Source: UBA2283 sp041658955 (GTDB lineage Bacteria; Patescibacteriota; Microgenomatia; UBA12405). Taken from it: a stretch of DNA of 36,754 nucleotides. Shown here piece by piece: positions 22,514-30,682 of this stretch. The stretch spans positions 1 to 36,754 of the forward strand of contig JBAZZE010000009.1 of the NCBI GenBank assembly GCA_041658955.1, written 5' to 3'. Made by a program: the position numbers and the translations under genes. The first letter of the stretch is position 1. Each line of letters begins with the position of its first letter. Under the pieces are notes generated by a model. That model was not told the DNA's origin, searched no databases, and worked only from the letters and a program-made list of their open reading frames with translations.

Positions 22514-23779
22514 ATGTTAGATATCAACCAAGTCAGAAAACAACCTGACATTATCAAAAAAGCCCTCGCCAATCGCCAAAAAGATCCAACAATTTTAGAC
22601 ACAATTGTTGCTCAAGATTCTCAGTATCGCCAGCTATTAACTGAAGTTGAAACTCTCCGCAGTCAACAAAATACCTTATCAAAAACTATTAAAGGTAAAC
22701 CCACTGATGAACAATTAATTCAAGGAAAAGAATTAAAAGAAAAACTCAAAGGCCTTGAAGACACTTTAAACACCACTCTAGTAACTCTTAATTCTATTCT
22801 CGAAGAAGTTCCCAATATTCCTGCAGATGATGTCCCAATAGGCAAAGATGATGCTGACAATGTAGTTATCAAAACAGTTGGTAAAAAACCAGAATTTTCT
22901 TTTACTCCTCTTGATCATATCGATCTTGGTGAGCGACTCGACATTATCGATGTCAAAAAAGCCGCTGAAGTCTCTGGTTCACGATTTGGTTACTTCAAAA
23001 ATCAGGGTGCTGTTCTCGAAATGGCCGTCATGTATTATGCCTTTACTCACCTCACTAAAAAAGGTTGGTCAGGTATGGTACCTCCAGCTATGGTCAAGAA
23101 AGAAACCGAATGGAAAATGGGTTATACCAGTAACAAAAACCTTGATAATGCTTTTTACCTATTTCCTGAAGATGACCTTATCTTTATCAGTAGTTCAGAG
23201 CATTCAGTTGTTCCTTATCATCAAAACGAAACTCTACCTGAAACATCACTTCCCAGAAAATATGTCAATTTTTCTCCCTGTTTTCGACGCGAAGCTGGCA
23301 CTTACGGTAAGGATACTCGGGGTATGTTCCGAGTTCATTTCTTCAACAAAGTTGAAATGAATGTCTTTACAGTTCCTGATTTGGCCATTTCCGATGCTAT
23401 GCAATTGGAGATGCTCCAGAACGAAGAAGAAATCATGCAATCCCTTGGACTTCACTATCAAGTAATGAATTGTTGCACCGGAGATCTCCCCCAACCAAAT
23501 CGTCGTATGTTTGACATCAATTGTTGGTTTCCCGGACAGGACAACTATCGGGAAACTCAATCTTGTAGTAACTGTACTGACTATCAATCTCGCCGACTAA
23601 ATACTAAAGTCAAAATAAACGGACAAAACCAGTTCGTTCATATTCTCAACGCTACCGTTATTACCGACCGGGCTGTACTTGCCATCATTGAAAACTTTCA
23701 AACTGAAAAAGGTACAGTTCAAATACCCGAGGTTCTTTGGCCTTTAACCGGCTTTAAAGAAATCGGCCCTACATTATAG
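22514..23779 (+). CDS. serS: Seryl-tRNA synthetase
   Basis: SerRS charges tRNA-Ser and also supplies Ser-tRNA-Sec where used. The 421-residue protein matches the usual length. It starts MLDINQVRKQPDIIKKALANR and has the long N-terminal coiled-coil arm that grips the tRNA long variable arm (about 30-100). The class II catalytic core has motif 2 FSPCFRREAGTYGKDTRG and motif 3 near NATVITDRAVLAIIENFQ, ending with PEVLWPLTGF. TAAACT (22502-22507) ends 6 nt before the ATG, so a leaderless transcript is possible, starting just after the knotted element. A strong hairpin follows the gene. Confidence 0.97.
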   Translation: MLDINQVRKQPDIIKKALANRQKDPTILDTIVAQDSQYRQLLTEVETLRSQQNTLSKTIKGKPTDEQLIQGKELKEKLKGLEDTLNTTLVTLNSILEEVPNIPADDVPIGKDDADNVVIKTVGKKPEFSFTPLDHIDLGERLDIIDVKKAAEVSGSRFGYFKNQGAVLEMAVMYYAFTHLTKKGWSGMVPPAMVKKETEWKMGYTSNKNLDNAFYLFPEDDLIFISSSEHSVVPYHQNETLPETSLPRKYVNFSPCFRREAGTYGKDTRGMFRVHFFNKVEMNVFTVPDLAISDAMQLEMLQNEEEIMQSLGLHYQVMNCCTGDLPQPNRRMFDINCWFPGQDNYRETQSCSNCTDYQSRRLNTKVKINGQNQFVHILNATVITDRAVLAIIENFQTEKGTVQIPEVLWPLTGFKEIGPTL

Positions 23780-23785
23780 AGGAGC

Positions 23786-23838
23786 CACTCTTTCCCCGGT
23801 CTATAGCTTGCTATAGCGCCGGGGCCAGAGCATCTTTT
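23786..23838 (+). terminator. Intrinsic terminator after serS
   Basis: CCCCGG (23794-23799) pairs with CCGGGG (23819-23824). CTATAG (23801-23806) pairs with CTATAG (23811-23816) across a CTTG loop, with a small bulge between the two stems. Flanking CTCT/AGAG may extend the stem. A T-run (CTTTTT) follows a few bases later. The GC-rich base contrasts with the local AT-rich DNA. Confidence 0.65.
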
Positions 23839-23850
23839 TAAAATTACATA

Positions 23851-23856
23851 TATAAT
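23851..23856 (+). promoter_or_regulatory. -10 box of secA
   Basis: TATAAT, then AGCCTC, then the ATG at 23863. The promoter follows the serS terminator directly and predicts a leaderless secA mRNA. Confidence 0.65.
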
Positions 23857-23862
23857 AGCCTC

Positions 23863-26547
23863 ATGCTCTCATTTCTAAAAAATATCTTTGATGAAGACCG
23901 TCGCCGGATCAATTCTTTTAAGCCAATCATCAACCAAATCAACAGTTTTGAACCACAATTCAAAGAACTATCCGATAAAGAGCTATCTGCAAAAACTGTC
24001 TATTTTAAGGAACAATTATCATCAGGCAAAAAACTAAATGATATTCTCCCTGAAGCTTATGCTGTCTGTCGAGAAGCCATTAGTCGGACTATTGGTGAAC
24101 GAGCCTATGATGTTCAATTGATGGCAGCAATTACCTTACATCAAGGGGCTATCGCCGAGCAAAGAACTGGAGAAGGTAAGACTCATTCAGTTATTTTCCC
24201 AGCCTATCTAAACGCTCTCACTGGCAAAGGTGTCCATGTAGTTACTCCGAATGATTATTTGACTCGGGTTGGCGCTGGCTGGTACCCCCAAGCACTGAAT
24301 CTCTTAGGAATTAGTACTGCTTGTATTGTTCATGAACAATCTTTTATTTTAGATCCATCTTTTACAGATCCGTCGGAAGATATCGATGAACGTTTGGCCC
24401 ATCTTCGCCCAGTCTCTCGGACTGAAGCCTATCAAGCAGATATTACTTACGGTACCAATAACGAATTTGGATTTGATTACCTTCGTGATCATATGGTCGG
24501 TAGTCAGTCTGAAAAAGTTCAAAGAGACTACCATTACTTTGCTATTGTCGATGAAGTCGACTTTGTTCTCATTGACGAAGCCAGAACTCCATTAATTATT
24601 TCTTCACCCAACAATTCTCCCGTCGACAAATACTATAAATTCGCCCAAATAGCCGATACCCTCCAAGCTTCTGATTATGTCATAGACGAAAAATCTCGTT
24701 CAGCATCACTATCTGAATTTGGCATTCGTAAGGTTGAAAAAATTTTGGGAGTCGGCAACCTTTACGAAGAATCTTTTGAAACAATCCACTATATAGAAAA
24801 CGCTATCAAAGCCAGGGCAATTTTCCACAAAGACAAAGATTACGTTATCAAAGATGGTGAAATTATAATTGTCGATGAGTTTACGGGTCGTCTCATGCCA
24901 GGCCGTCGCTGGTCAGATGGTCTCCATCAAGCAGTTGAAGCCAAAGAAAATGTTACAGTCCAACGTGAATCGCAAACCTGGGCTACTATTACCTTTCAAA
25001 ACTTTTTTAGACTTTACGAAAAACTTGCTGGTATGACCGGTACCGCTGCCACTGAAGCTGAGGAGTTTAAGAAAATCTACAATCTCGATGTCATTACCAT
25101 TCCTACCTATCGTAATATCCAACGTCTCGATGGTCATGACTATATTTTTAAAACTCAAAGAGCCAAATATGCCGCCATCGCCGCTACAGTCGAAAAATTA
25201 CATTCTACTGGTCAGCCGGTATTAATTGGAACAACCTCCATCGAAAAGAACGAAATCATTGCCTCACTTTTACGTAAAAATAACATTCCTTTTCAGATGT
25301 TAAACGCCAAGAATCATCGATCCGAAGCAGAAATTATTGCCAAGGCTGGCATCAAAGGAGCTGTCACCGTCGCTACCAATATGGCTGGAAGGGGAGTCGA
25401 CATTATTTTAGGTGGACCCAAAGCTACTACAAAAAATTGGCAAAAAGCCCATGACGAAGTCATCGATCTAGGTGGACTTCATGTAATTGGTACCGAACGA
25501 CATGAATCTCGTCGCATCGACAATCAGCTCCGAGGTCGTGCTGGTCGTCAGGGAGATCCTGGCTCATCTCAATTTTACGTAGCTCTTGATGATGATCTAA
25601 TGAGGATTTTCGGTGGAGAAAAAATTTCTTCCTTAATGACCAGATTTAATATGCCAGACGAAGAAGCACTTACTCATCCTCTAGTTTCCAAAGTTATCGA
25701 ACAAATCCAAGTAAAAGTCGAAGGCTACAATTTTGATGTTCGTAAAAGTATCGTTGAATATGATGATGTCATCAATAAACAACGCAAAATTATTTATAAC
25801 CTTAGAGATACTACTTTAGCCAATACTATTAGTGCTCCAGAAAAATTACTCGCTGAAATAAGTCGCAATCTTGAAGCTGAAACAACCAAGATATTTTCCA
25901 TGAATGCTAATTTTGAAACTGGCCAAGCCGATTTTCAAAAAATCTCATTAGAGCTTTCTGAGATATTACCTTTCTCGGATTCTGATCGGGTAAAACTTGT
26001 AGCGCAACTTGAAAAAGAGAATAGCCCATCCCAATATATGGTTGATCTGGTTAAGACCAAGTGGCAAGAAAGATCAGACTACTTTGGTAAAGACTTAACC
26101 AATGCCATTAGTAGCTATGCCATCATCAAAACTCTAGACCCACTCTGGGTAGAACACCTTACCGCCCTTGATGACCTACGTGATGGAGTCCGACTTCGTG
26201 GCTATGCACAAAAAGATCCATTAGTTGAATACCGTAAAGAAGGCTACGAGATGTTTCAAAAACTCATGGGTCAATATCAGTACAATCTTTGCCGGACTAT
26301 TTTCCGCCTAGAGCCTGTCGCTGCTCCTACTATCGAACAACCTCAAAACGTCACTGAAGGTAGGGGAAGTGATTTGACTGAAAACTCCGGTGATCAAGAT
26401 ACAAGCAATGATGCCATTGCCAACAAAGCTAAGCAATCTTTAAATTCCAAACCTATTGTCAACCAAGCAACTATCTCCAGGAATGATCCTTGTTGGTGTG
26501 GCAGCGGCAAGAAATGGAAGAAATGTCACTATCCTGAAGTCGGCTAA
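23863..26547 (+). CDS. secA: Preprotein translocase ATPase SecA
   Basis: SecA is the motor that pushes preproteins through SecYEG. The 894-residue protein is full length: nucleotide-binding domain 1 with GEGKT (103-107) and TPNDYL, DEVDFVLIDEARTPLI (DEAD-like Walker B), a preprotein cross-linking domain, nucleotide-binding domain 2 with IGTTSIEKNE, TNMAGRGVDI and QLRGRAGRQGDPG, a helical scaffold, and a C-terminal zinc-binding tail NDPCWCGSGKKWKKCH (CxCx8CH) that binds SecB-like partners or membranes. The Walker A region reads EQRTGEGKTH rather than the usual EMKTGEGKTL. It is transcribed alone from a leaderless promoter. Confidence 0.98.
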   Translation: MLSFLKNIFDEDRRRINSFKPIINQINSFEPQFKELSDKELSAKTVYFKEQLSSGKKLNDILPEAYAVCREAISRTIGERAYDVQLMAAITLHQGAIAEQRTGEGKTHSVIFPAYLNALTGKGVHVVTPNDYLTRVGAGWYPQALNLLGISTACIVHEQSFILDPSFTDPSEDIDERLAHLRPVSRTEAYQADITYGTNNEFGFDYLRDHMVGSQSEKVQRDYHYFAIVDEVDFVLIDEARTPLIISSPNNSPVDKYYKFAQIADTLQASDYVIDEKSRSASLSEFGIRKVEKILGVGNLYEESFETIHYIENAIKARAIFHKDKDYVIKDGEIIIVDEFTGRLMPGRRWSDGLHQAVEAKENVTVQRESQTWATITFQNFFRLYEKLAGMTGTAATEAEEFKKIYNLDVITIPTYRNIQRLDGHDYIFKTQRAKYAAIAATVEKLHSTGQPVLIGTTSIEKNEIIASLLRKNNIPFQMLNAKNHRSEAEIIAKAGIKGAVTVATNMAGRGVDIILGGPKATTKNWQKAHDEVIDLGGLHVIGTERHESRRIDNQLRGRAGRQGDPGSSQFYVALDDDLMRIFGGEKISSLMTRFNMPDEEALTHPLVSKVIEQIQVKVEGYNFDVRKSIVEYDDVINKQRKIIYNLRDTTLANTISAPEKLLAEISRNLEAETTKIFSMNANFETGQADFQKISLELSEILPFSDSDRVKLVAQLEKENSPSQYMVDLVKTKWQERSDYFGKDLTNAISSYAIIKTLDPLWVEHLTALDDLRDGVRLRGYAQKDPLVEYRKEGYEMFQKLMGQYQYNLCRTIFRLEPVAAPTIEQPQNVTEGRGSDLTENSGDQDTSNDAIANKAKQSLNSKPIVNQATISRNDPCWCGSGKKWKKCHYPEVG

Positions 26548-26571
26548 TTTGTTTATCCAGTGCGAATATAA

Positions 26572-26577
26572 TATAAT
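26572..26577 (+). promoter_or_regulatory. -10 box of the 96-aa gene
   Basis: TATAAT, then TTGCC, then the GTG at 26583. A second TATAAT at 26567-26572 overlaps it by one base. Confidence 0.55.
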
Positions 26578-26582
26578 TTGCC

Positions 26583-26873
26583 GTGAAATTAGGCAAGTTA
26601 GATGAACGTGCTCAAGCGCTAGTTAATGATGCTTTGATTCAAGCAGGGCTTTTACCTGATCCAAATGCAGGTGTGCCCAAAAGACGAGTCCCTCAGATAT
26701 TTTTAACCGAAGCAGAACAAAATAGTACCAAAGATATTCTTCTGCCTGCCATATTAGCCGAAAAATTAGGTGTTACTATCGAGGATGCTAGAAAAATACT
26801 AGCCGGTGAATATGTTAAGTTGCCCGAATCTATAATGAGACCTGGGGTATCACCATTGGGAAGAGACAAATAG
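26583..26873 (+). CDS. Small hypothetical protein (96 aa)
   Basis: I do not recognise this 96-residue protein. It is largely helical and charged, starting MKLGKLDERAQALVNDALIQ, with a PKRRVPQIFLT strand and a helix ILLPAILAEKLGVTIEDARK that resembles a small DNA- or protein-binding helix pair. No signal peptide, membrane segment or cysteine is seen. The GTG start is supported by TATAAT ending 5 nt upstream. It stands between secA and a DHH-family gene as a separate transcription unit. Confidence 0.6.
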   Translation: MKLGKLDERAQALVNDALIQAGLLPDPNAGVPKRRVPQIFLTEAEQNSTKDILLPAILAEKLGVTIEDARKILAGEYVKLPESIMRPGVSPLGRDK

Positions 26874-26905
26874 TCAAGTATTTACTGCATATCTTTAACT
26901 TGTAG

Positions 26906-26911
26906 TACAAT
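26906..26911 (+). promoter_or_regulatory. -10 box of the DHH gene
   Basis: TACAAT, then AGACC, then the GTG at 26917. The same 5-nt spacing before a GTG is seen at the preceding gene. Confidence 0.55.
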
Positions 26912-26916
26912 AGACC

Positions 26917-27966
26917 GTGGATTCCAAAAATAATTTCAAGAAAAAGTTCGTCACCTCGATCGAAAAACCAAATAGAATAATCATTACCACTCATTACTCA
27001 CCTGATGATGATGCCATTGGCTCATCTTTAGCTCTATATGATTGGCTGACCACCAAGTATCCTCAAAAAAATATTAACGTGGTGATTACAGGTACTGCCG
27101 CAAATCGCTACACTTCATTTTTTAATTTTAATCAAATTAAATTTGTTGCCGATCTATCCAGCGAGTTAACCGGTATTGATGCCCTGATTATGTTAGATGG
27201 CAGTCAATATTCTCGCTTTACTCGTTCCCCACTATCAATTGTTAATGGTGAATTTAAAAAAATATGCTTAGATCATCATAGTTCTCCTATCGACAAGTTC
27301 GATTTAATTTATCTAGACAAGAAAGCCACCTCAACTTCCGAGATTGTTATGGATGTAGTTTATGGAAAAGGCAAAATATCACCTAAGGTAGCTGAGGTAT
27401 TATTACTCGGAATCTTTGGAGACACTGGTACCTTTAATTATCTCAAGCCAAACCAACTAAATACTTTTGATAACGTCAAGAAATTACTTAAAATTGCTAA
27501 TATCGAAATACAAGATTTCAAGGCAAAATACGCCACTATTAGCCACTCGGTTTTCACCATTATTCAGGAATATATGCGTAATACTAAGTTTGTAGATTTA
27601 CCATCAGGTGAAAATTACCAATATAGTTTTGTGACCAAAGAATTTTTAGATAAAAATGATTTTAGTGACGGTCAAGCTAGCGAAGCTTGTCATGTTTATA
27701 TGGCAGAATACCTACGTCTAATCGAAGGTTACCGTTGGGGTTTTGTTGCCACACCTAAGAAAACCGAGATTAGCGTCTCGTTTCGTTCACTCCCTGGGTC
27801 GGTCAACGTCCGAAGTTTAGTTGAAAGGCTTGATATTGGTGGAGGTCATGACCGTGCCGCCGGTTCCGGTTTTAAACCAGAACGCTGGGGTAAAAAATTA
27901 TCATTAAACTTTACCCTCAAATACCTTATTAACTGGATCGGCGAAAATGAGTTAGAATTAAGTTAA
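26917..27966 (+). CDS. DHH/DHHA1 family phosphoesterase (NrnA-like)
   Basis: The 349-residue protein has the DHH family order: TTHYSPDDDAIGSSLA (motif I Asp ligands), IMLDGSQYSRF (motif II), CLDHHSS (DHH motif), FGDTGTFNY (motif IV Asp), and a C-terminal DHHA1 domain with RSLPGSVNVRSLVERLDIGGGHDRAAGSGF (the GGGH substrate-binding loop). Such enzymes degrade 2-5 nt RNA fragments (nanoRNase) or pAp, or hydrolyse cyclic dinucleotides such as c-di-AMP. It starts with GTG. Its TAA stop overlaps the ATG of the HIT gene by 1 nt, so the two are coupled. Confidence 0.88.
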   Translation: MDSKNNFKKKFVTSIEKPNRIIITTHYSPDDDAIGSSLALYDWLTTKYPQKNINVVITGTAANRYTSFFNFNQIKFVADLSSELTGIDALIMLDGSQYSRFTRSPLSIVNGEFKKICLDHHSSPIDKFDLIYLDKKATSTSEIVMDVVYGKGKISPKVAEVLLLGIFGDTGTFNYLKPNQLNTFDNVKKLLKIANIEIQDFKAKYATISHSVFTIIQEYMRNTKFVDLPSGENYQYSFVTKEFLDKNDFSDGQASEACHVYMAEYLRLIEGYRWGFVATPKKTEISVSFRSLPGSVNVRSLVERLDIGGGHDRAAGSGFKPERWGKKLSLNFTLKYLINWIGENELELS

Positions 27967-28370
27967 TGTCCGACTGTATATTTTGTAAAATTGCTTCCAA
28001 AGAATTACCCTCATACACCGTCTATGAAGATGACAACTTTATGGGTTTTTTGGATATCCACCCCATCGCCAAAGGTCATGTTCAACTTATTCCCAAAAAA
28101 CATTTTCGTTGGACTTATGACGTTCCCCAGTTCGGGCAATATTTCGAAGTTGCTCGAATGGTCGGCTTAGCTACCCAGCGGGCAGTTAATGCCGACTATA
28201 TTTCTTTTGTCACCTTTGGGATCGAGGTTGAGCATGCTCATATCTGGATAGTTCCCCGGTTTAAGGGTGATATTCACGAGGGAAGTGGTATCAATACCAC
28301 TAACCGTCTCCAATTTACTATTGAAGAGTATCTGGCAATTCAGAAACAAATAGTTCACAATAATATTTAA
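27966..28370 (+). CDS. HIT family protein, third motif His replaced by Trp
   Basis: The 134-residue protein has the histidine-triad layout: an N-terminal CIFCKIASKELPSYTVYED, a central GHVQLIPKKHF, and a C-terminal motif EHAHIWIVPRF (90-99). The canonical triad is H-x-H-x-H; here it is His90, His92 and Trp94. The middle, nucleophilic His is kept. HIT proteins hydrolyse nucleotide conjugates such as AMP-lysine or Ap4A. The CxxC near the start may bind zinc. It is coupled to the DHH gene upstream, suggesting a nucleotide-turnover pair. Confidence 0.88.
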   Translation: MSDCIFCKIASKELPSYTVYEDDNFMGFLDIHPIAKGHVQLIPKKHFRWTYDVPQFGQYFEVARMVGLATQRAVNADYISFVTFGIEVEHAHIWIVPRFKGDIHEGSGINTTNRLQFTIEEYLAIQKQIVHNNI

Positions 28371-28371
28371 T

Positions 28372-28656
28372 ATGATTACTGAAAGCCAAATTCTCGCCGA
28401 ACTCCAAAAAATTAATCAACAGTTAAGTCGTCAAAACACCACAGTACTTAAAAGTTTTTCAAATGGTTTTTTTCATTCTTTAGGATATTTCTTTGGCACC
28501 GCAGTAGTTTTCTTTGTCTTTATTTACCTTGCTTCTCAGTTTGATTGGACACGTGCCTTGAGCAAGTCTATAGAATCAATGATGTCTCAAGTCAATTGGA
28601 ATAAAGTTATTCCAGCACCAAAGTTGGAATTCCCCACTCAACAAGGCCAGTTTTAA
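28372..28656 (+). CDS. Small membrane protein (DUF5665-like)
   Basis: The 94-residue protein has an N-terminal helix (ITESQILAELQKINQQLSRQ) that could form a short coiled coil. A single membrane-embedded segment follows (about 30-64, GFFHSLGYFFGTAVVFFVFI), and the tail is short and polar. The G-x-x-x-x-LGY-x-FGTAVVF pattern is like the DUF5665 family of small bacterial membrane proteins; the match is by memory and only moderate. Its function is unknown. It starts 1 nt after the HIT stop and ends the DHH-HIT unit. A repeat-bearing gap with typA follows. Confidence 0.65.
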   Translation: MITESQILAELQKINQQLSRQNTTVLKSFSNGFFHSLGYFFGTAVVFFVFIYLASQFDWTRALSKSIESMMSQVNWNKVIPAPKLEFPTQQGQF

Positions 28657-28685
28657 TTAATAAGTATCAAATCACAATTTACGAC

Positions 28686-28754
28686 GTCATTGCGAGTGAC
28701 CTGTCCCGTATCGAAAATAGGTGAGCATCGGGAAGGATTCAGCGTGGCAATCTC
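28686..28754. repeat. REP-like palindromic element between convergent genes
   Basis: The element starts GTCATTGCGAGTGACC and ends CAGCGTGGCAATCTC. The ends ATTGC (28689-28693) and GCAAT (28747-28751) are inverted, and inside TCCCG (28704-28708) pairs with CGGGA (28729-28733). Starting GTCATTGCGAG and ending GCAATCT is typical of dispersed intergenic repeats in many bacteria, and the interior AAGGATTC resembles the end of the uvrC repeat. It fills the 147-nt gap between the small membrane protein gene and typA and may act as a bidirectional terminator. Confidence 0.55.
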
Positions 28755-28803
28755 TGTCAACGTAACTAGGTGATAGTACAACACTTTTTGTCGTAGTAAC
28801 TAA

Positions 28804-30645
28804 TTATTTTCCTTTTCTGTCAGCCCTAACTCTATCTACTTTTGTCAGATATTTCTTGCGAAGCCGTATTGTTTTTGGAGTTACATCTATCAGCTCATCA
28901 CTTTCAATAAAATCAAGTGACTCTTCGATACTGTATTTAACTGCTGGAGCCAAAGTTAAAGCATCATCATTTCCCGATGATCGCATATTGGTTAGCTGTT
29001 TACCCTTACAAACATTAATTTCTAGGTCACCTTCAACCGGACGATAACCCACTACTTGCCCCTCATAAACACCCTCTGTTGGAGACACAAAAGTAATTCC
29101 TCTCTTTTGTGCCAGATCTAATCCGAAGCCTAATGCTTTTCCACTCTCAGATGCAATCATTACCCCATTTCTTTGACGAATAGTGTCAACTGTTTTTGGT
29201 TCATATCCCATTGATAAATAGCTCATAGAAACCGAACCTTTGGTTTCCGAAACTAAAATACTTCTCAAACCTAATGCATTCTTCTCACTAATCTTATACA
29301 TCATTTTTACCCCAGCTTTATCATCAGTACTCATATCTAGCATTTGTGCTTTTCGCTTACCAAGTTCGGAAGTGATTGCTCCCACATATTCTTCTGGAGT
29401 CAATATAGTTAGTTCAGAATAAGGCTCGCATACTTTTCCATCAATAGTCTTCAAAATTACTTCAGGTTTACCAACTTCCATTGCATAGCCCTCACGACGT
29501 AGTTTTTCAATCAAAATAGCCAAGTGAAGTTCTCCTCGACCTGATACCAACACCCGAATACTATCAGTTGGATCATCTTCAATCTTAAGTCCCAAATTAG
29601 TCTCTACTTCTTCGTTTAATCTTTCTTTTAGTTCACGACTTGTTAAAAATCTCGACTCATCTCTGGCAAATGGTGAAGTGTTAGGTCCAAAACTTGCTTT
29701 TAATGTAGGTTCAGCAACTTGAATAGTCGGCATAGCCACCTGATAGTTTGGGTCAGTTAATGTTTGCCCAATCTCAATTTCAGAAATACCGGCTAGATAA
29801 GCAATTTCTCCACTCTCGATTTCTTCAGTTTCTACCTTATTCATACCTTCGTTTACATACATTCTTTCAATCTTAAAGTTACCGACTGCGACCTGATTTG
29901 GGTTAAGTTGGGTTACATATTGACCCTTTTTAACTCTTCCCTGATGTACCCTTCCTACAGCCAATCTTCCTAAGTATCCATTCTTTTCAAAAGCTGAAAT
30001 CAACATTTGAAATGGTTTGTTTTCATCTTGACGAGAACTACTCAATGTTTTCAAAATAGATTCAAATAGGGGAGTAGTATCAGCTGGTGCCGACATATCT
30101 TCAGGCATCTTGTCCCAAGTTTTACCGTCACGACCAATTGCATAAATAATTGGGAAATTTAAAAGTTCTGGATCAGAAGCAAGTGAGAGAAATAGATTTT
30201 CAGCATCGGCCACCACTCTTTTAACATCAGCATCTTTACGATCGATTTTATTGATTACTAAGATTACTTTAAGACCATAATCGAGGGCTCTTTTAAGAAC
30301 AAATTTTGTTTGAGATAGTGGTCCTTCAGCGGCATCCACAATCAATAACACCCCATCTGCCATATTCAAGACTCTTTCTACCTCACCACCAAAATCAGCG
30401 TGACCAGGAGTATCGATAATGTTTATTTTTATATCTTTGTAAAAAACGGAAGTATTTTTTGAAAGAATGGTAATACCTTTTTCTCTTTCCAAATCATTGC
30501 TATCCATGATTCTGTCTTCTTGCATTTCCGATTGGTTTTCGCGAAAAGTATGGGTTTGTTTTAACATTGCGTCTACCAAAGTTGTTTTACCATGATCGAC
30601 ATGGGCGATGACCGCCACGTTTCGGATATCTTTATAATTGGACAT
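28804..30645 (-). CDS. typA: Translational GTPase TypA/BipA
   Basis: TypA is a ribosome-binding GTPase of the EF-G/LepA group involved in stress and ribosome assembly. The 613-residue protein has G1 AHVDHGKTT, G2 in the REKGITI loop, G3 DTPGHADF, G4 NKIDRKDA, then domains II, III and V and the TypA-specific C-terminal domain (MRSSGNDDALTLAP, VTPKTIRLRKKYL). The length is standard. The start is preceded by TAAAAT (30652-30657) with GGAGGA between it and the ATG. This is the only good Shine-Dalgarno-like motif in the window, though a transcript from that box would begin too late to include it. Confidence 0.96.
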   Translation of the reverse strand: MSNYKDIRNVAVIAHVDHGKTTLVDAMLKQTHTFRENQSEMQEDRIMDSNDLEREKGITILSKNTSVFYKDIKINIIDTPGHADFGGEVERVLNMADGVLLIVDAAEGPLSQTKFVLKRALDYGLKVILVINKIDRKDADVKRVVADAENLFLSLASDPELLNFPIIYAIGRDGKTWDKMPEDMSAPADTTPLFESILKTLSSSRQDENKPFQMLISAFEKNGYLGRLAVGRVHQGRVKKGQYVTQLNPNQVAVGNFKIERMYVNEGMNKVETEEIESGEIAYLAGISEIEIGQTLTDPNYQVAMPTIQVAEPTLKASFGPNTSPFARDESRFLTSRELKERLNEEVETNLGLKIEDDPTDSIRVLVSGRGELHLAILIEKLRREGYAMEVGKPEVILKTIDGKVCEPYSELTILTPEEYVGAITSELGKRKAQMLDMSTDDKAGVKMMYKISEKNALGLRSILVSETKGSVSMSYLSMGYEPKTVDTIRQRNGVMIASESGKALGFGLDLAQKRGITFVSPTEGVYEGQVVGYRPVEGDLEINVCKGKQLTNMRSSGNDDALTLAPAVKYSIEESLDFIESDELIDVTPKTIRLRKKYLTKVDRVRADRKGK

Positions 30646-30682
30646 TCCTCCATTTTACCACTAAATAGGATAAAATATAACT
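30646..30682. promoter_or_regulatory. Compact divergent promoter of typA and the C39 gene
   Basis: Only 37 nt separate the two start codons. TAAAAT on the minus strand (30652-30657) ends 6 nt before the typA ATG, and TAAAAT on the plus strand (30671-30676) ends 6 nt before the C39 ATG. The -35 regions of each must lie close to or inside the other gene's 5' end. Confidence 0.55.
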
